Assembly (NCBI GenBank): GCA_945870545.1
Contig: CAMBTF010000055.1
Span: 1-8,573, forward strand
Direction: 5' to 3'
Origin: Akkermansia muciniphila
GTDB lineage: Bacteria > Verrucomicrobiota > Verrucomicrobiia > Verrucomicrobiales > Akkermansiaceae
Length of the DNA: 8,573 bases
Made by a program: the position numbers and the translations under genes. The notes beneath the pieces are model-generated. The model ran no database searches, was not told where the DNA came from, and saw only the letters and a program-made list of their open reading frames with translations. The stretch's first letter is position 1, and each line of letters opens with the position of its first letter. This document shows, piece after piece, positions 1 through 5,612 of this stretch.

Positions 1-132
1 GAAAGTAGGCTTCTGTTTGCCGCGCAGTAAACGTGCGGCTTCAACGGCTACTTGGCCGAGAACTTTGCCCTTGGCATCGATCACATACCATTTGCGTTCG
101 ATCTCGTTTGGCTTGGCGGAAAATGTCTTCAT
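1..132 (-). CDS. rplM: Ribosomal protein L13, N-terminal part (gene runs off the left edge)
   Basis: L13 is an early-assembling protein of the large ribosomal subunit that binds 23S rRNA. The ATG is at 130-132 on the minus strand and 44 codons are readable before the window edge. The peptide starts [20 protein letters not shown] and continues with [19 protein letters not shown], which matches the conserved L13 start (a [18 protein letters not shown] block, then the G-K-x-L-G-R-L-A helix). About two thirds of the protein (normally about 145 residues) is missing because of the window border, not because the gene is broken. In most bacteria rpsI (S9) follows directly, and would lie to the left here. 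No Shine-Dalgarno motif stands at the usual distance; the nearest AGAGG is about 20 nt upstream. A strong promoter lies at 193-221. Confidence 0.95.
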   Translation of the reverse strand, partial: MKTFSAKPNEIERKWYVIDAKGKVLGQVAVEAARLLRGKQKPTF

Positions 133-192
133 TACGTTGATAGGGAAAACCTCTGGACGGTTACGGGAGCGCACCCACCCGGAGGGGCGCGA

Positions 193-221
193 AAACTAGG
201 CAGCCGTTCTGGGGCTGTCAA
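193..221 (-). promoter_or_regulatory. Predicted sigma-70 type promoter of rplM
   Basis: On the minus strand a perfect -35 box TTGACA (plus-strand 216-221) is followed after exactly 17 nt by TAGTTT (193-198) as the -10 box. Transcription would start near 185-187, giving a leader of about 54 nt before the rplM ATG. A consensus -35 with ideal spacing fits a highly expressed ribosomal protein operon. The site is predicted from sequence only. Confidence 0.65.
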
Positions 222-306
222 TCGGGAAATATTCGGAAAATTTAAACGGCATGAAGCTTTCTGTAATGCGGCAATTCGTTCACGTTCGAGGCGTTCCTCC
301 GCGCCC

Positions 307-525
307 CGCCATGACCTTTACGCGGTGGGCATCCAACTTGCTCTAATTCTCCTGAAATTCGAAACGTGGCGGGAACTCTGCGTGATCTTCCTCTTCCATC
401 TCATGGCCACCGCATGGTATTTGCTCATGCAGCTTTCCTTTATCCTCATCTACGCCCTCCGCCGCCTTGAGGAAAAGCTCGGCGTGCAGGGGTCGGAGAA
501 GATCATTCCCGGGAAAGCAGTGTGA
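307..525 (+). pseudogene. Possible decayed membrane-protein fragment (DUF817-like segment)
   Basis: An open frame runs to a TGA at 523-525. From about 307 it reads RHDLYAVGIQLALILLKFET, then WRELCVIFLFHLMATA. This resembles the DUF817 (YoaT-type) integral membrane family, in which an R-Y-D motif precedes a hydrophobic segment, then L-E-T-W-x-E-x-x-V-I-x-x-F-H-x-x-G-T. The characteristic following part (F-K-x-x-x-G-S-W-x-Y-P-E) is absent. The frame instead continues with a second hydrophobic stretch and RRLEEKLGVQGSEK, which looks more like the C-terminus of an amino-acid ABC permease. The only upstream start codons in frame fall inside antisense rplM sequence, so this is unlikely to be a working gene. 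The match is from memory of the family and could be chance. If real, it is a remnant, perhaps of two different genes. Confidence 0.3.
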
Positions 526-541
526 GTGGAAACGCTGGTTC

Positions 542-631
542 GCGAAGCGCATGGAGGGGAGGATCAAAAATCCGCCCCAGCGCCTTCCCATGGTCATCGG
601 CGGATTCCGATCCGCCGCTCCATGCCTTCGC
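542..631. repeat. Compound inverted repeat (REPIN-like) directly after the birA stop codon
   Basis: The outer arms are 542-564 and 610-631, pairing over about 22 nt with one inserted base and two mismatches (GCGAAG, then GCATGGAG, then GG.GGAT). Each half contains its own small hairpin. The right half, 599-616, is GGCGGAT-TCCG-ATCCGCC with a perfect 7-bp stem. The left half, 558-576, pairs GGAGGAT with ATCCGCC around CAAAA with one mismatch. The right edge touches the birA stop codon at 632-634. The layout is the same as at 7818-7896. No T-run follows on either strand, so it is not a standard intrinsic terminator. Confidence 0.7.
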
Positions 632-1375
632 TCACTCCATCACTCGCACCTCATCCGCCTGCACAAGGCTTTCCGTGACCCCATCGATCTCCACCAGCAG
701 CTCCCCCGCCGTACCTAGCCCTTTCACGATACCCTCGCGGCGCTTGTCAGCGGACAGGAAAGAAACGCGGTGACCCGTCAACGCGCAGCGCTCGCGGATC
801 GATTTCAACATACCCTCAAAACCCACACCGATCTCACCAGCGCGGCGAGAAAGTCGGTTGATGACCCCATGCAGCACCTCCGCACGATCCATCTCCACCC
901 CGAGTTCTTCCCGCAAAGATGTCGCGCCAAGTTCTTCGGGAAAGCCCGTCGAATTCACATTGATCCCAATCCCAATGATCACAAAATCCCGCCCAGCCTC
1001 CACCAGGATGCCCGCGATTTTTTTTCCGGAAACGCGCACATCGTTCGGCCACTTGATCTCCGCGGCCGGCACGCAAGCCTCCAACGCCTCGGCGACCGCG
1101 AGTCCCGCCGCCAGTGAAAGACGATGCCACAGTGCCTTCGAAACGGACGGACGCAGCAGGACGGAAAACGCCAGGTTCTCCCCCTTTGGCGAAAGCCAGG
1201 CAGCCCCGCGCCTCCCCCGCCCCGCCGTCTGCTCGTCCGCGATCAGGATCAAGCCCTCCGCCGTTCCCTTTTCCGCGAGAGCACGGAGTTCGTCGTTCGT
1301 CGAGGAAACCTTCTCCCGCCAGAGGAGACGGAAGGGATCGGGCAACGAGGCCGCCACATGATCGAACGCGCTCAT
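632..1375 (-). CDS. birA: Biotin--[acetyl-CoA-carboxylase] ligase, short form without DNA-binding domain
   Basis: This enzyme activates biotin with ATP to biotinyl-AMP and transfers it to the acceptor lysine of the biotin carboxyl carrier protein of acetyl-CoA carboxylase; it is cytosolic. The 247-residue product shows the catalytic-domain motifs in order: STN at 25-27, the biotinyl-AMP loop ADEQTAGRGRRGAAW at 46-60, KWPNDV at 108-113, GKKIAGILVE with the active-site lysine at 117-126, and GIGINVN at 135-141. A small SH3-like C-terminal domain follows (GELLVE near 224-229). The N-terminal winged-helix repressor domain of E. coli BirA is absent, so this is a monofunctional ligase and probably does not regulate biotin genes. 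Its ATG overlaps the nadC TGA (sequence ATGA), indicating translational coupling. A compound inverted repeat begins immediately after its stop. Confidence 0.95.
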   Translation of the reverse strand: MSAFDHVAASLPDPFRLLWREKVSSTNDELRALAEKGTAEGLILIADEQTAGRGRRGAAWLSPKGENLAFSVLLRPSVSKALWHRLSLAAGLAVAEALEACVPAAEIKWPNDVRVSGKKIAGILVEAGRDFVIIGIGINVNSTGFPEELGATSLREELGVEMDRAEVLHGVINRLSRRAGEIGVGFEGMLKSIRERCALTGHRVSFLSADKRREGIVKGLGTAGELLVEIDGVTESLVQADEVRVME

Positions 1376-2214
1376 CCCAACACCACAAAATCCAACCCGA
1401 TATCCAGCGCCGGAGCCGAGTGGGTCAGCGCGCCGACGGAAATAAAATCCACCCCCGTCTCCGCGATGTCCGCGACCGTTTCAAGATTCACCCCGCCGCT
1501 GGCCTCTAACCTCACGCGATGCCGCTCATCGCGCATCGCCACCGCCTCGCAGAGTTCCGTCAGATCCATATTATCCAGCAGGATGTAATCCACCCCTTCG
1601 AGCTCTAGGAACGCCTTCACCTGCTCCAGCCTGTCCGCCTCAAGCTCGACCTCCACCTGCGGTTTCTCCTCATTAAGCTTGCGGATCGCCTCTTGCAAAG
1701 CGGCGATCCCGCCCTCGGCGACGAGATGATTGTCCTTCACCATCGCGCGATCGTAGAGACCCATGCGATGGTTCACGCCGCCGCCGTCTAACACCGCCTT
1801 TTTCTCAAGGGCGCGGTAACCGGGCGTCGTCTTGCGGGTATCGAGGATCTTCGCGTTCGTGTGTTTCACGAGGGAAACGTATCGCGAGGTGAGCGTCGCC
1901 ACGCCGGAGAGGCGTTGCAGGAAATTGAGCGCCGTCCGCTCCGCCGTCAGGATGGATCGCGCCTTGCCCTCCACCTTCATCAGCATCGCTCCCGGCGCGA
2001 CCTTGCTGCCATCCTCCACCAGCACCTGCACGTCCAATGTCGGATCCACCTCCAGAAAAACCGCCTCCGCCAGCCCCATCCCCGAGATCACCCCCTCTTT
2101 TCGCACCGTCACGAACGCCCGCGCCTTGCGATCTTCCGGAACGAAATACAACGAGGTCACATCGCCCACCCCGATATCCTCTTCCAGTGCCATCCTGATC
2201 AGTTCACGCGACAT
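1372..2214 (-). CDS. nadC: Nicotinate-nucleotide pyrophosphorylase (carboxylating), quinolinate phosphoribosyltransferase
   Basis: NadC converts quinolinate and PRPP to nicotinate mononucleotide, CO2 and pyrophosphate in de novo NAD synthesis; it is cytosolic. From the ATG at 2214 it has 280 residues, the usual length. Visible motifs are EEDIGVGDVTS at 11-21, ERTALN at 92-97, NFLQRLSGVAT at 97-107, the substrate-binding DTRKTTPGYR at 125-134, KKAVLDGGGVNHRMGLYD at 138-155, KDNH at 160-163, VEVE at 187-190, LLDNM at 212-216 and EASGGV at 237-242, with the barrel ending in ISVGALTHS. The frame stays open 53 codons further upstream into the ThuA gene end, but that extension is unlike NadC, so the internal ATG is chosen. 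It is preceded by GGTGAC, at most a weak and very close ribosome site. The gene overlaps birA by 4 bp, so the two are probably one transcript. Confidence 0.95.
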   Translation of the reverse strand: MSRELIRMALEEDIGVGDVTSLYFVPEDRKARAFVTVRKEGVISGMGLAEAVFLEVDPTLDVQVLVEDGSKVAPGAMLMKVEGKARSILTAERTALNFLQRLSGVATLTSRYVSLVKHTNAKILDTRKTTPGYRALEKKAVLDGGGVNHRMGLYDRAMVKDNHLVAEGGIAALQEAIRKLNEEKPQVEVELEADRLEQVKAFLELEGVDYILLDNMDLTELCEAVAMRDERHRVRLEASGGVNLETVADIAETGVDFISVGALTHSAPALDIGLDFVVLG

Positions 2215-2290
2215 GTCACCGTTGATAAACCCAGTCACGCCCGATGGAAAGGATCGAGTTTCGGGTCTGAACACAGGGGAATCAGGTGTG

Positions 2291-2354
2291 TAGGAGACGC
2301 GTTCCCCAGAACGCGAATACTCCCTAAGCGCGCTCTGGAGAGCGCGGCTCCTTA
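2291..2354. repeat. Pair of facing hairpins (REPIN-like) at the 3' end of the ThuA gene
   Basis: Two palindromes with the same CGCG-based stems lie side by side. 2298-2315 pairs CGCGTTC with GAACGCG around CCCA, and 2329-2346 pairs CGCGCTCT with AGAGCGCG around GG. Both stems are perfect. Read on the minus strand, the unit starting at 2354 and the reverse complement of the unit starting at 2291 align as TA(A)GGAG-n-CGCG-y-TC-y-CCAGA-r-CGCG, with one indel and four mismatches over 26 positions, so they form a larger inverted repeat. The element includes the ThuA stop codon and is about 80 bp upstream of the nadC start. No T-run follows, so a classical terminator role is not supported. Confidence 0.7.
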
Positions 2355-3293
2355 GTGCTTGCACGCCGCGCAAAAAGCGGGATTCGACTCGTGGTCGAGC
2401 ATCGACTGCTGCGCCTTAGGATCGAGGTTCGCCGCGAGTTCCTCCGGTGTGACCTTGCTCGTCACGCCCTCGGCGGGAACCGCCGCCTTGGCGGTCCAGA
2501 GAATGGCGTTGAGGACGGTCTTGCGCTGGTTGTCATCGCCCCAGTTTTTGTGGAAATGGCCGCCGGTGAAGCCGAATCCGCGCCCGCCATCGGGACGCTC
2601 GAAGGCCCATGCCAAGGTTTGAGGCAGCCCGTCTGCCACCGCCTTGCGGACGTGCGGGTTGCCGGAGTGCGGGCCGTCGCCGCGGCTCATGGTGTCCTCC
2701 GGCGCGGTGGCGGAGAGGACGTGGGTGAGCTTACCCTGATCGGTGAAACGCATGTGGATATACCATTCGTCGAGCATGGCGTAGGGTTTCAGGCCGTTGC
2801 TGATGGGATGGGCGGGAAAGCTTTTGAAATCAGCCGTCCAGTGCGGGTTCACGCTCCAATGAGTTTCGAAGTAGCCGCCCATCCAGCCGAGCAACTCCGC
2901 GCCGCCCTTGTCCTTGGGGATTTCCACCGCGTAATGCAGGCAGACGAGGCCGCAGCCTCGTTTCATCTCCTTGGCGAGCTGCTGCATGCGGTCGTCCTTC
3001 AGGATCAGGTGCTTGTCGCCGCCGTCGCAGTAAATGACAACGGTATCCGCGGCGGCGAGCTGCTCGGGGCTGGGCCATTCGCCATCCCGGATCATGGTGC
3101 TTTTGACAAGTAGGCCGCTTTCATCGAGGCATTTCTTGAGAAGCAGAGATCCAGCGTTGTGTTCATGGGCACCGGGCCCGTGGGAAGGTCTGCCCGCAAG
3201 GAGCAGGATGTTCTTTTTTGCGTCCTCCGCCGGGCAGAGGGTGGAAAGCGCCAGCGCGGCGAGGAGTGTGAGTTTTTTCGGAATGCTTTTCAT
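2352..3293 (-). CDS. Secreted ThuA-like domain protein
   Basis: The 313-residue product begins with a signal peptide: charged MKSIPKK, a hydrophobic stretch to about residue 19, and probable cleavage near CPAED. The mature part is a ThuA-like (trehalose-utilisation type, class I glutamine-amidotransferase-like fold) domain. It opens with NILLLAGRPSHGPGAHEHNA at 28-47, continues with VVIYCDGGDKH at 85-95 and GLVCLHYAVEIP at 115-126, and ends with GFTGGHFHKNWGDDNQRKTV at 241-260. The family is common in Verrucomicrobiota and Planctomycetota and is linked to carbohydrate degradation, but the substrate cannot be told from sequence. The cytosolic glutaminase triad is not evident. A tail of about 40 residues ends in FCAACKH, a CxxC pair that is not a heme-binding CxxCH. 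It has its own promoter with almost no leader and no Shine-Dalgarno site. Its downstream neighbour nadC appears unrelated in function. Confidence 0.88.
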   Translation of the reverse strand: MKSIPKKLTLLAALALSTLCPAEDAKKNILLLAGRPSHGPGAHEHNAGSLLLKKCLDESGLLVKSTMIRDGEWPSPEQLAAADTVVIYCDGGDKHLILKDDRMQQLAKEMKRGCGLVCLHYAVEIPKDKGGAELLGWMGGYFETHWSVNPHWTADFKSFPAHPISNGLKPYAMLDEWYIHMRFTDQGKLTHVLSATAPEDTMSRGDGPHSGNPHVRKAVADGLPQTLAWAFERPDGGRGFGFTGGHFHKNWGDDNQRKTVLNAILWTAKAAVPAEGVTSKVTPEELAANLDPKAQQSMLDHESNPAFCAACKH

Positions 3294-3302
3294 CTTGGGA
3301 TG

Positions 3303-3332
3303 ATTACACGCGAGAGGCGGGTGGTTTGTCAG
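3303..3332 (-). promoter_or_regulatory. Predicted promoter of the ThuA gene, implying a leaderless transcript
   Basis: On the minus strand CTGACA (plus-strand 3327-3332) and TGTAAT (3303-3308) are separated by 18 nt; each matches the sigma-70 consensus at five of six positions. Only nine bases (CATCCCAAG) separate the -10 box from the ATG, so the predicted start falls about 0-4 nt before the start codon. This fits the absence of a ribosome binding site. Confidence 0.5.
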
Positions 3333-3351
3333 ATGGAAGGAAGAATTTCAC

Positions 3352-3442
3352 CACGGATGGACATGGATGAAAAGAGGCGGTTTGCAAACCCTCATATTCC
3401 CAAAAGGGATTTTCAACCCGAACTTATCCGTGTGCATCCGCG
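3352..3442. repeat. Imperfect inverted repeat with nested palindromes in the ThuA-yjbQ spacer
   Basis: The spacer between the ThuA start (3293) and the yjbQ stop (3514) holds no gene. CACGGATGGACATGGAT at 3352-3368 is matched in inverse orientation by ATCCGTGTGCATCCGCG at 3426-3442 (14 of 17 pairs). Between them lie GGTTTGCAAACC at 3379-3390 inside a GAGG...CTC frame, and TCCC-AAAA-GGGA around 3398-3409. It resembles recurring intergenic filler sequence and is not an obvious terminator for either neighbour. Confidence 0.5.
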
Positions 3443-3513
3443 TTGATTTGCCGGAAGGAGTGGAAGTTTCCAGTCCGGCCATCTCCGCTTCGCTGCGGTT
3501 GTGGTTCTCTCTT

Positions 3514-3933
3514 TCACAAGCCCATCACCGTCACCGCGATGCGGCGGGAGTGGGGGTCGCGGCGGTGCTCGAAGACGAAGATGCCCTGCCAGGTGCCGAG
3601 GGTCATCCGCCCGCCGTGAACGGGGATCACCTCGCTGGATCTGGTGAGCACCATGCGGATGTGGCTGGGCATGTCGTCCGGCCCCTCGTGGGTGTGGATG
3701 AAATCGGGATCGTCCTCGCGGACGAGGCGGTCGAACCAGCGTTCCAGATCGCGGCGGGCGGAGGGGTCGGCGTTTTCCATGAGGATGAGGCTGGCGCTGG
3801 TGTGACGGAGAAAAACCGTCACCTGCCCGTCAGTCACGCCGGATTCGCGGACGAGACGCTCCACCTCGGCGGTGATCTCGTAAGTTCCCTTCCCACGCGT
3901 ACGCACGGCGATTTCTCCGGTGACAATTTTCAT
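3514..3933 (-). CDS. yjbQ: YjbQ family protein (secondary thiamine-phosphate synthase / UPF0047)
   Basis: This is a small trimeric cytosolic protein family. Some members have weak thiamine-phosphate synthase activity in vitro, but the true role is unsettled. Starting at the ATG at 3933 the product has 139 residues, the family's normal length, and begins MKIVTGEIAVRTRGKGTYEI. Signature parts are FLRHTSASL at 41-49, FIHTHEGPDDMPSHI at 78-92 and GTWQGIFVFEHR at 113-124. These supply the conserved His, Glu and Asp cluster of the family. The frame is open 22 codons upstream, but that stretch is unlike the family, so the later start is used. No Shine-Dalgarno motif precedes it. It is divergent from the SGNH hydrolase gene across a 98-bp gap that should contain promoters for both, though none is clear. 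Confidence 0.93.
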   Translation of the reverse strand: MKIVTGEIAVRTRGKGTYEITAEVERLVRESGVTDGQVTVFLRHTSASLILMENADPSARRDLERWFDRLVREDDPDFIHTHEGPDDMPSHIRMVLTRSSEVIPVHGGRMTLGTWQGIFVFEHRRDPHSRRIAVTVMGL

Positions 3934-4031
3934 AAAGCCAAGCGGCAACATGGGGCAATAGGCGTAAAAATGAACAAGAAATGTTTCCTTTCCGATCAAC
4001 CGATACTACCTATCCGGCGCTGCAACGAAAA

Positions 4032-5291
4032 ATGGTCTCGAAAGGATTACACCGTCTGACGATCTGTATCGCGCTGGTCTTTGCCTTAGACGCCGTACCG
4101 CTTCGCGCCGCGCCGTTCCGCCTGCTCGCCATCGGTGACTCGCTCACCGAGGAATACCGTTTCGAGGTGCCCTTCTCCGCCCCGGACAGCGCTGTGGACA
4201 TCGCAAATACCAAGAACTGGGTGGAACTTCTCCACGCCCACCGCCCTCTGAACTTCACGATGGGAAACTACGAACCCTCGCTTTTCAACTACCTCGACTA
4301 CCGCAACGCCGGCTACGAATACAACTACGGAGTCCCCGGTTTCAAGGCCGAGCGCTGGGATCAGTTGCTGCTATCCACTCCGTTCAACATCCTCGACATC
4401 AACACAAGGCTGGAGCTCACCGGCGACCTTTCCACCGTGGACGCCGTCCTCATTTTCCTCGGAGGAAACGACCTGAGCCTCACCAACACCGACGCGCAGC
4501 ATGATGTGATCCGGCAGTCCATCGTCCGCATCCACGGCTACGTCCGCGCGAACTCGCCGGCGGGCATGCCCATCATCATCGCCACCGTGCCGGACATCGG
4601 ATCGACCCCGGATGAGAAAATTCCCGATCCTACCCAGGCCGCCGCCGCTCGGCAAAGGGTGGCCACCCTCAACGCGAACATCGCCGCGCTCGACTCGCTG
4701 CCGGACACCCACATCGCCCGCATCGATACCCTCACTGACCGGCTCTACGACCAGCAGCCCTTCCACATCAACGGCACCCTCTTCACCTACCCTCCGGATC
4801 GCGAAAACCCGCCGCTGCACCTTTTCTGCAAGGACGGCTTTCACCCTGCCACCGCGGCGCAGGCCATCATCGCCAACGAAATCCTCAAGGCGATCAACGG
4901 CTTCGCCGCCACGCCCATCCCCCTTTTCTCAAACCGGGAAATCCTCGCCAATATCCTCCTGCAAAACCCCGACCAGCCGCTCGTTGACTACCTCGGCGGC
5001 GCGGGTGACGATGGCGACGGGCTGCCCGGCCTCGTCGAGTTCCTTCTCGGCACCGATCCCCGCCAACCCAGCTCCGGCCTCTCGTTCTCCGCAAACGGCA
5101 CCGCCTCCTATACGCCTTCCGCCGCCGCCCTGCGCTTCGCAGACCTCTCCGTCCTTCAATCCGCCACCTTGGGCGACGACTGGATCCCCGTCCCCGCGCA
5201 GAACATCCAGCCCCTCCCCGACGGCACGGTGAATCTCATTCCCTCCACCCCAAAACTCTTCTACAAGTTCGCCGCCACACCGAAGCCGTAG
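4032..5291 (+). CDS. Secreted SGNH/GDSL-type hydrolase with a DGDGLP C-terminal tail
   Basis: This is probably an exported esterase, acylhydrolase or deacetylase acting on an acylated polysaccharide or lipid; the substrate is unknown. From the ATG at 4032 (419 residues) it starts with a signal peptide: MVSKGLHR, a hydrophobic run, then LRAAPF near 25-29. Catalytic blocks are visible: AIGDSLTEEY at 33-42 with the nucleophile Ser37, a glycine-rich NYGVPG at 98-103, LGGND at 143-147, and DGFHP at 268-272 supplying Asp268 and His271. After about residue 300 comes a linker and GDDGDGLPGLVEFLLGTDP at 325-343, a short acidic motif common at the ends of secreted Verrucomicrobiota proteins, then a beta-rich tail ending KLFYKFAA. 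An upstream in-frame ATG at 3981 would add 17 residues. The later start gives a more typical signal peptide. No Shine-Dalgarno site is seen at either. Confidence 0.9.
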   Translation: MVSKGLHRLTICIALVFALDAVPLRAAPFRLLAIGDSLTEEYRFEVPFSAPDSAVDIANTKNWVELLHAHRPLNFTMGNYEPSLFNYLDYRNAGYEYNYGVPGFKAERWDQLLLSTPFNILDINTRLELTGDLSTVDAVLIFLGGNDLSLTNTDAQHDVIRQSIVRIHGYVRANSPAGMPIIIATVPDIGSTPDEKIPDPTQAAAARQRVATLNANIAALDSLPDTHIARIDTLTDRLYDQQPFHINGTLFTYPPDRENPPLHLFCKDGFHPATAAQAIIANEILKAINGFAATPIPLFSNREILANILLQNPDQPLVDYLGGAGDDGDGLPGLVEFLLGTDPRQPSSGLSFSANGTASYTPSAAALRFADLSVLQSATLGDDWIPVPAQNIQPLPDGTVNLIPSTPKLFYKFAATPKP

Positions 5292-5338
5292 TCTTCCTCT
5301 TCATTCGGATTTCGTGCTTCGTGCTTAACATTTTTCCC

Positions 5339-5566
5339 ATGCACCCAGAACTCCAGACCCTCCTTCAGCAGCGCCTCGGCGTCATCGCCGACCACCCATT
5401 CCGCGACCGCGATCCCGCCGCCCACCTCACCGCCTTGAAGGAAGTTTCCGAAGCCATCCAGTCCTACGCCGCCGCCCACCGCCGCGAGTTCGACGCCAAG
5501 CTCGGCCACTACCTCACACAGTCCTCCTACCAAAAAGCCCTCGACCACCTCACCCAGCCGATGTGA
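5339..5566 (+). CDS. Small helical protein of unknown function
   Basis: I do not recognise a named family. The 75-residue product begins MHPELQTLLQQRLGVIADHP and continues with FRDRDPAAHLTALKEVSEAI, then a second helix-rich half rich in Ala, Gln, His and Tyr. It has no signal peptide, membrane segment or Cys pair, so it is probably cytosolic and all-alpha. The C-rich third positions match those of its neighbours recF and the SGNH gene, which supports real coding. The ATG at 5339 is chosen over an in-frame GTG at 5321, because that extension would lie in repetitive spacer sequence. It sits 47 nt after the hydrolase stop and 46 nt before recF on the same strand, so it may be co-transcribed with recF. 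Its function cannot be inferred. Confidence 0.72.
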   Translation: MHPELQTLLQQRLGVIADHPFRDRDPAAHLTALKEVSEAIQSYAAAHRREFDAKLGHYLTQSSYQKALDHLTQPM

Positions 5567-5612
5567 AGCGCGAAGCCTCTTCCTTAGGATTTAAAATTTT
5601 AAAGTTTAAAGT

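Noticed and set aside
169..190. GC-rich hairpin in the rplM leader as an L13 autoregulatory element
   Set aside because: A 7-bp stem with one bulge can be drawn, but the predicted transcription start near 186 would cut off the outer pairs, and there is no match to a known L13 leader.
467..773. Short plus-strand open frames between the spacer and the birA 3' end
   Set aside because: They run through the inverted repeat and antisense to birA; no protein family features.
2298..2346. Hairpins as an intrinsic terminator of the ThuA gene
   Set aside because: Stems are strong but no T-run follows on the minus strand, so they are reported as repeats.
2215..2373. N-terminal extension of nadC by 53 residues
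   Set aside because: The extra peptide overlaps the ThuA gene end and the hairpin repeat and has no NadC similarity; the ATG at 2214 gives the family length.
2355..3113. 252-codon open frame antisense to the ThuA gene
   Set aside because: No recognisable motifs; the opposite strand has a signal peptide and a full ThuA-like domain.
3934..4031. Promoters in the divergent yjbQ-SGNH gap
   Set aside because: Several partial -10-like strings are present but no pair has acceptable boxes and spacing together.
3367..4059. 230-codon plus-strand open frame across yjbQ
   Set aside because: It is the complement of yjbQ joined to repeat-rich spacer; the yjbQ motifs on the minus strand are decisive.
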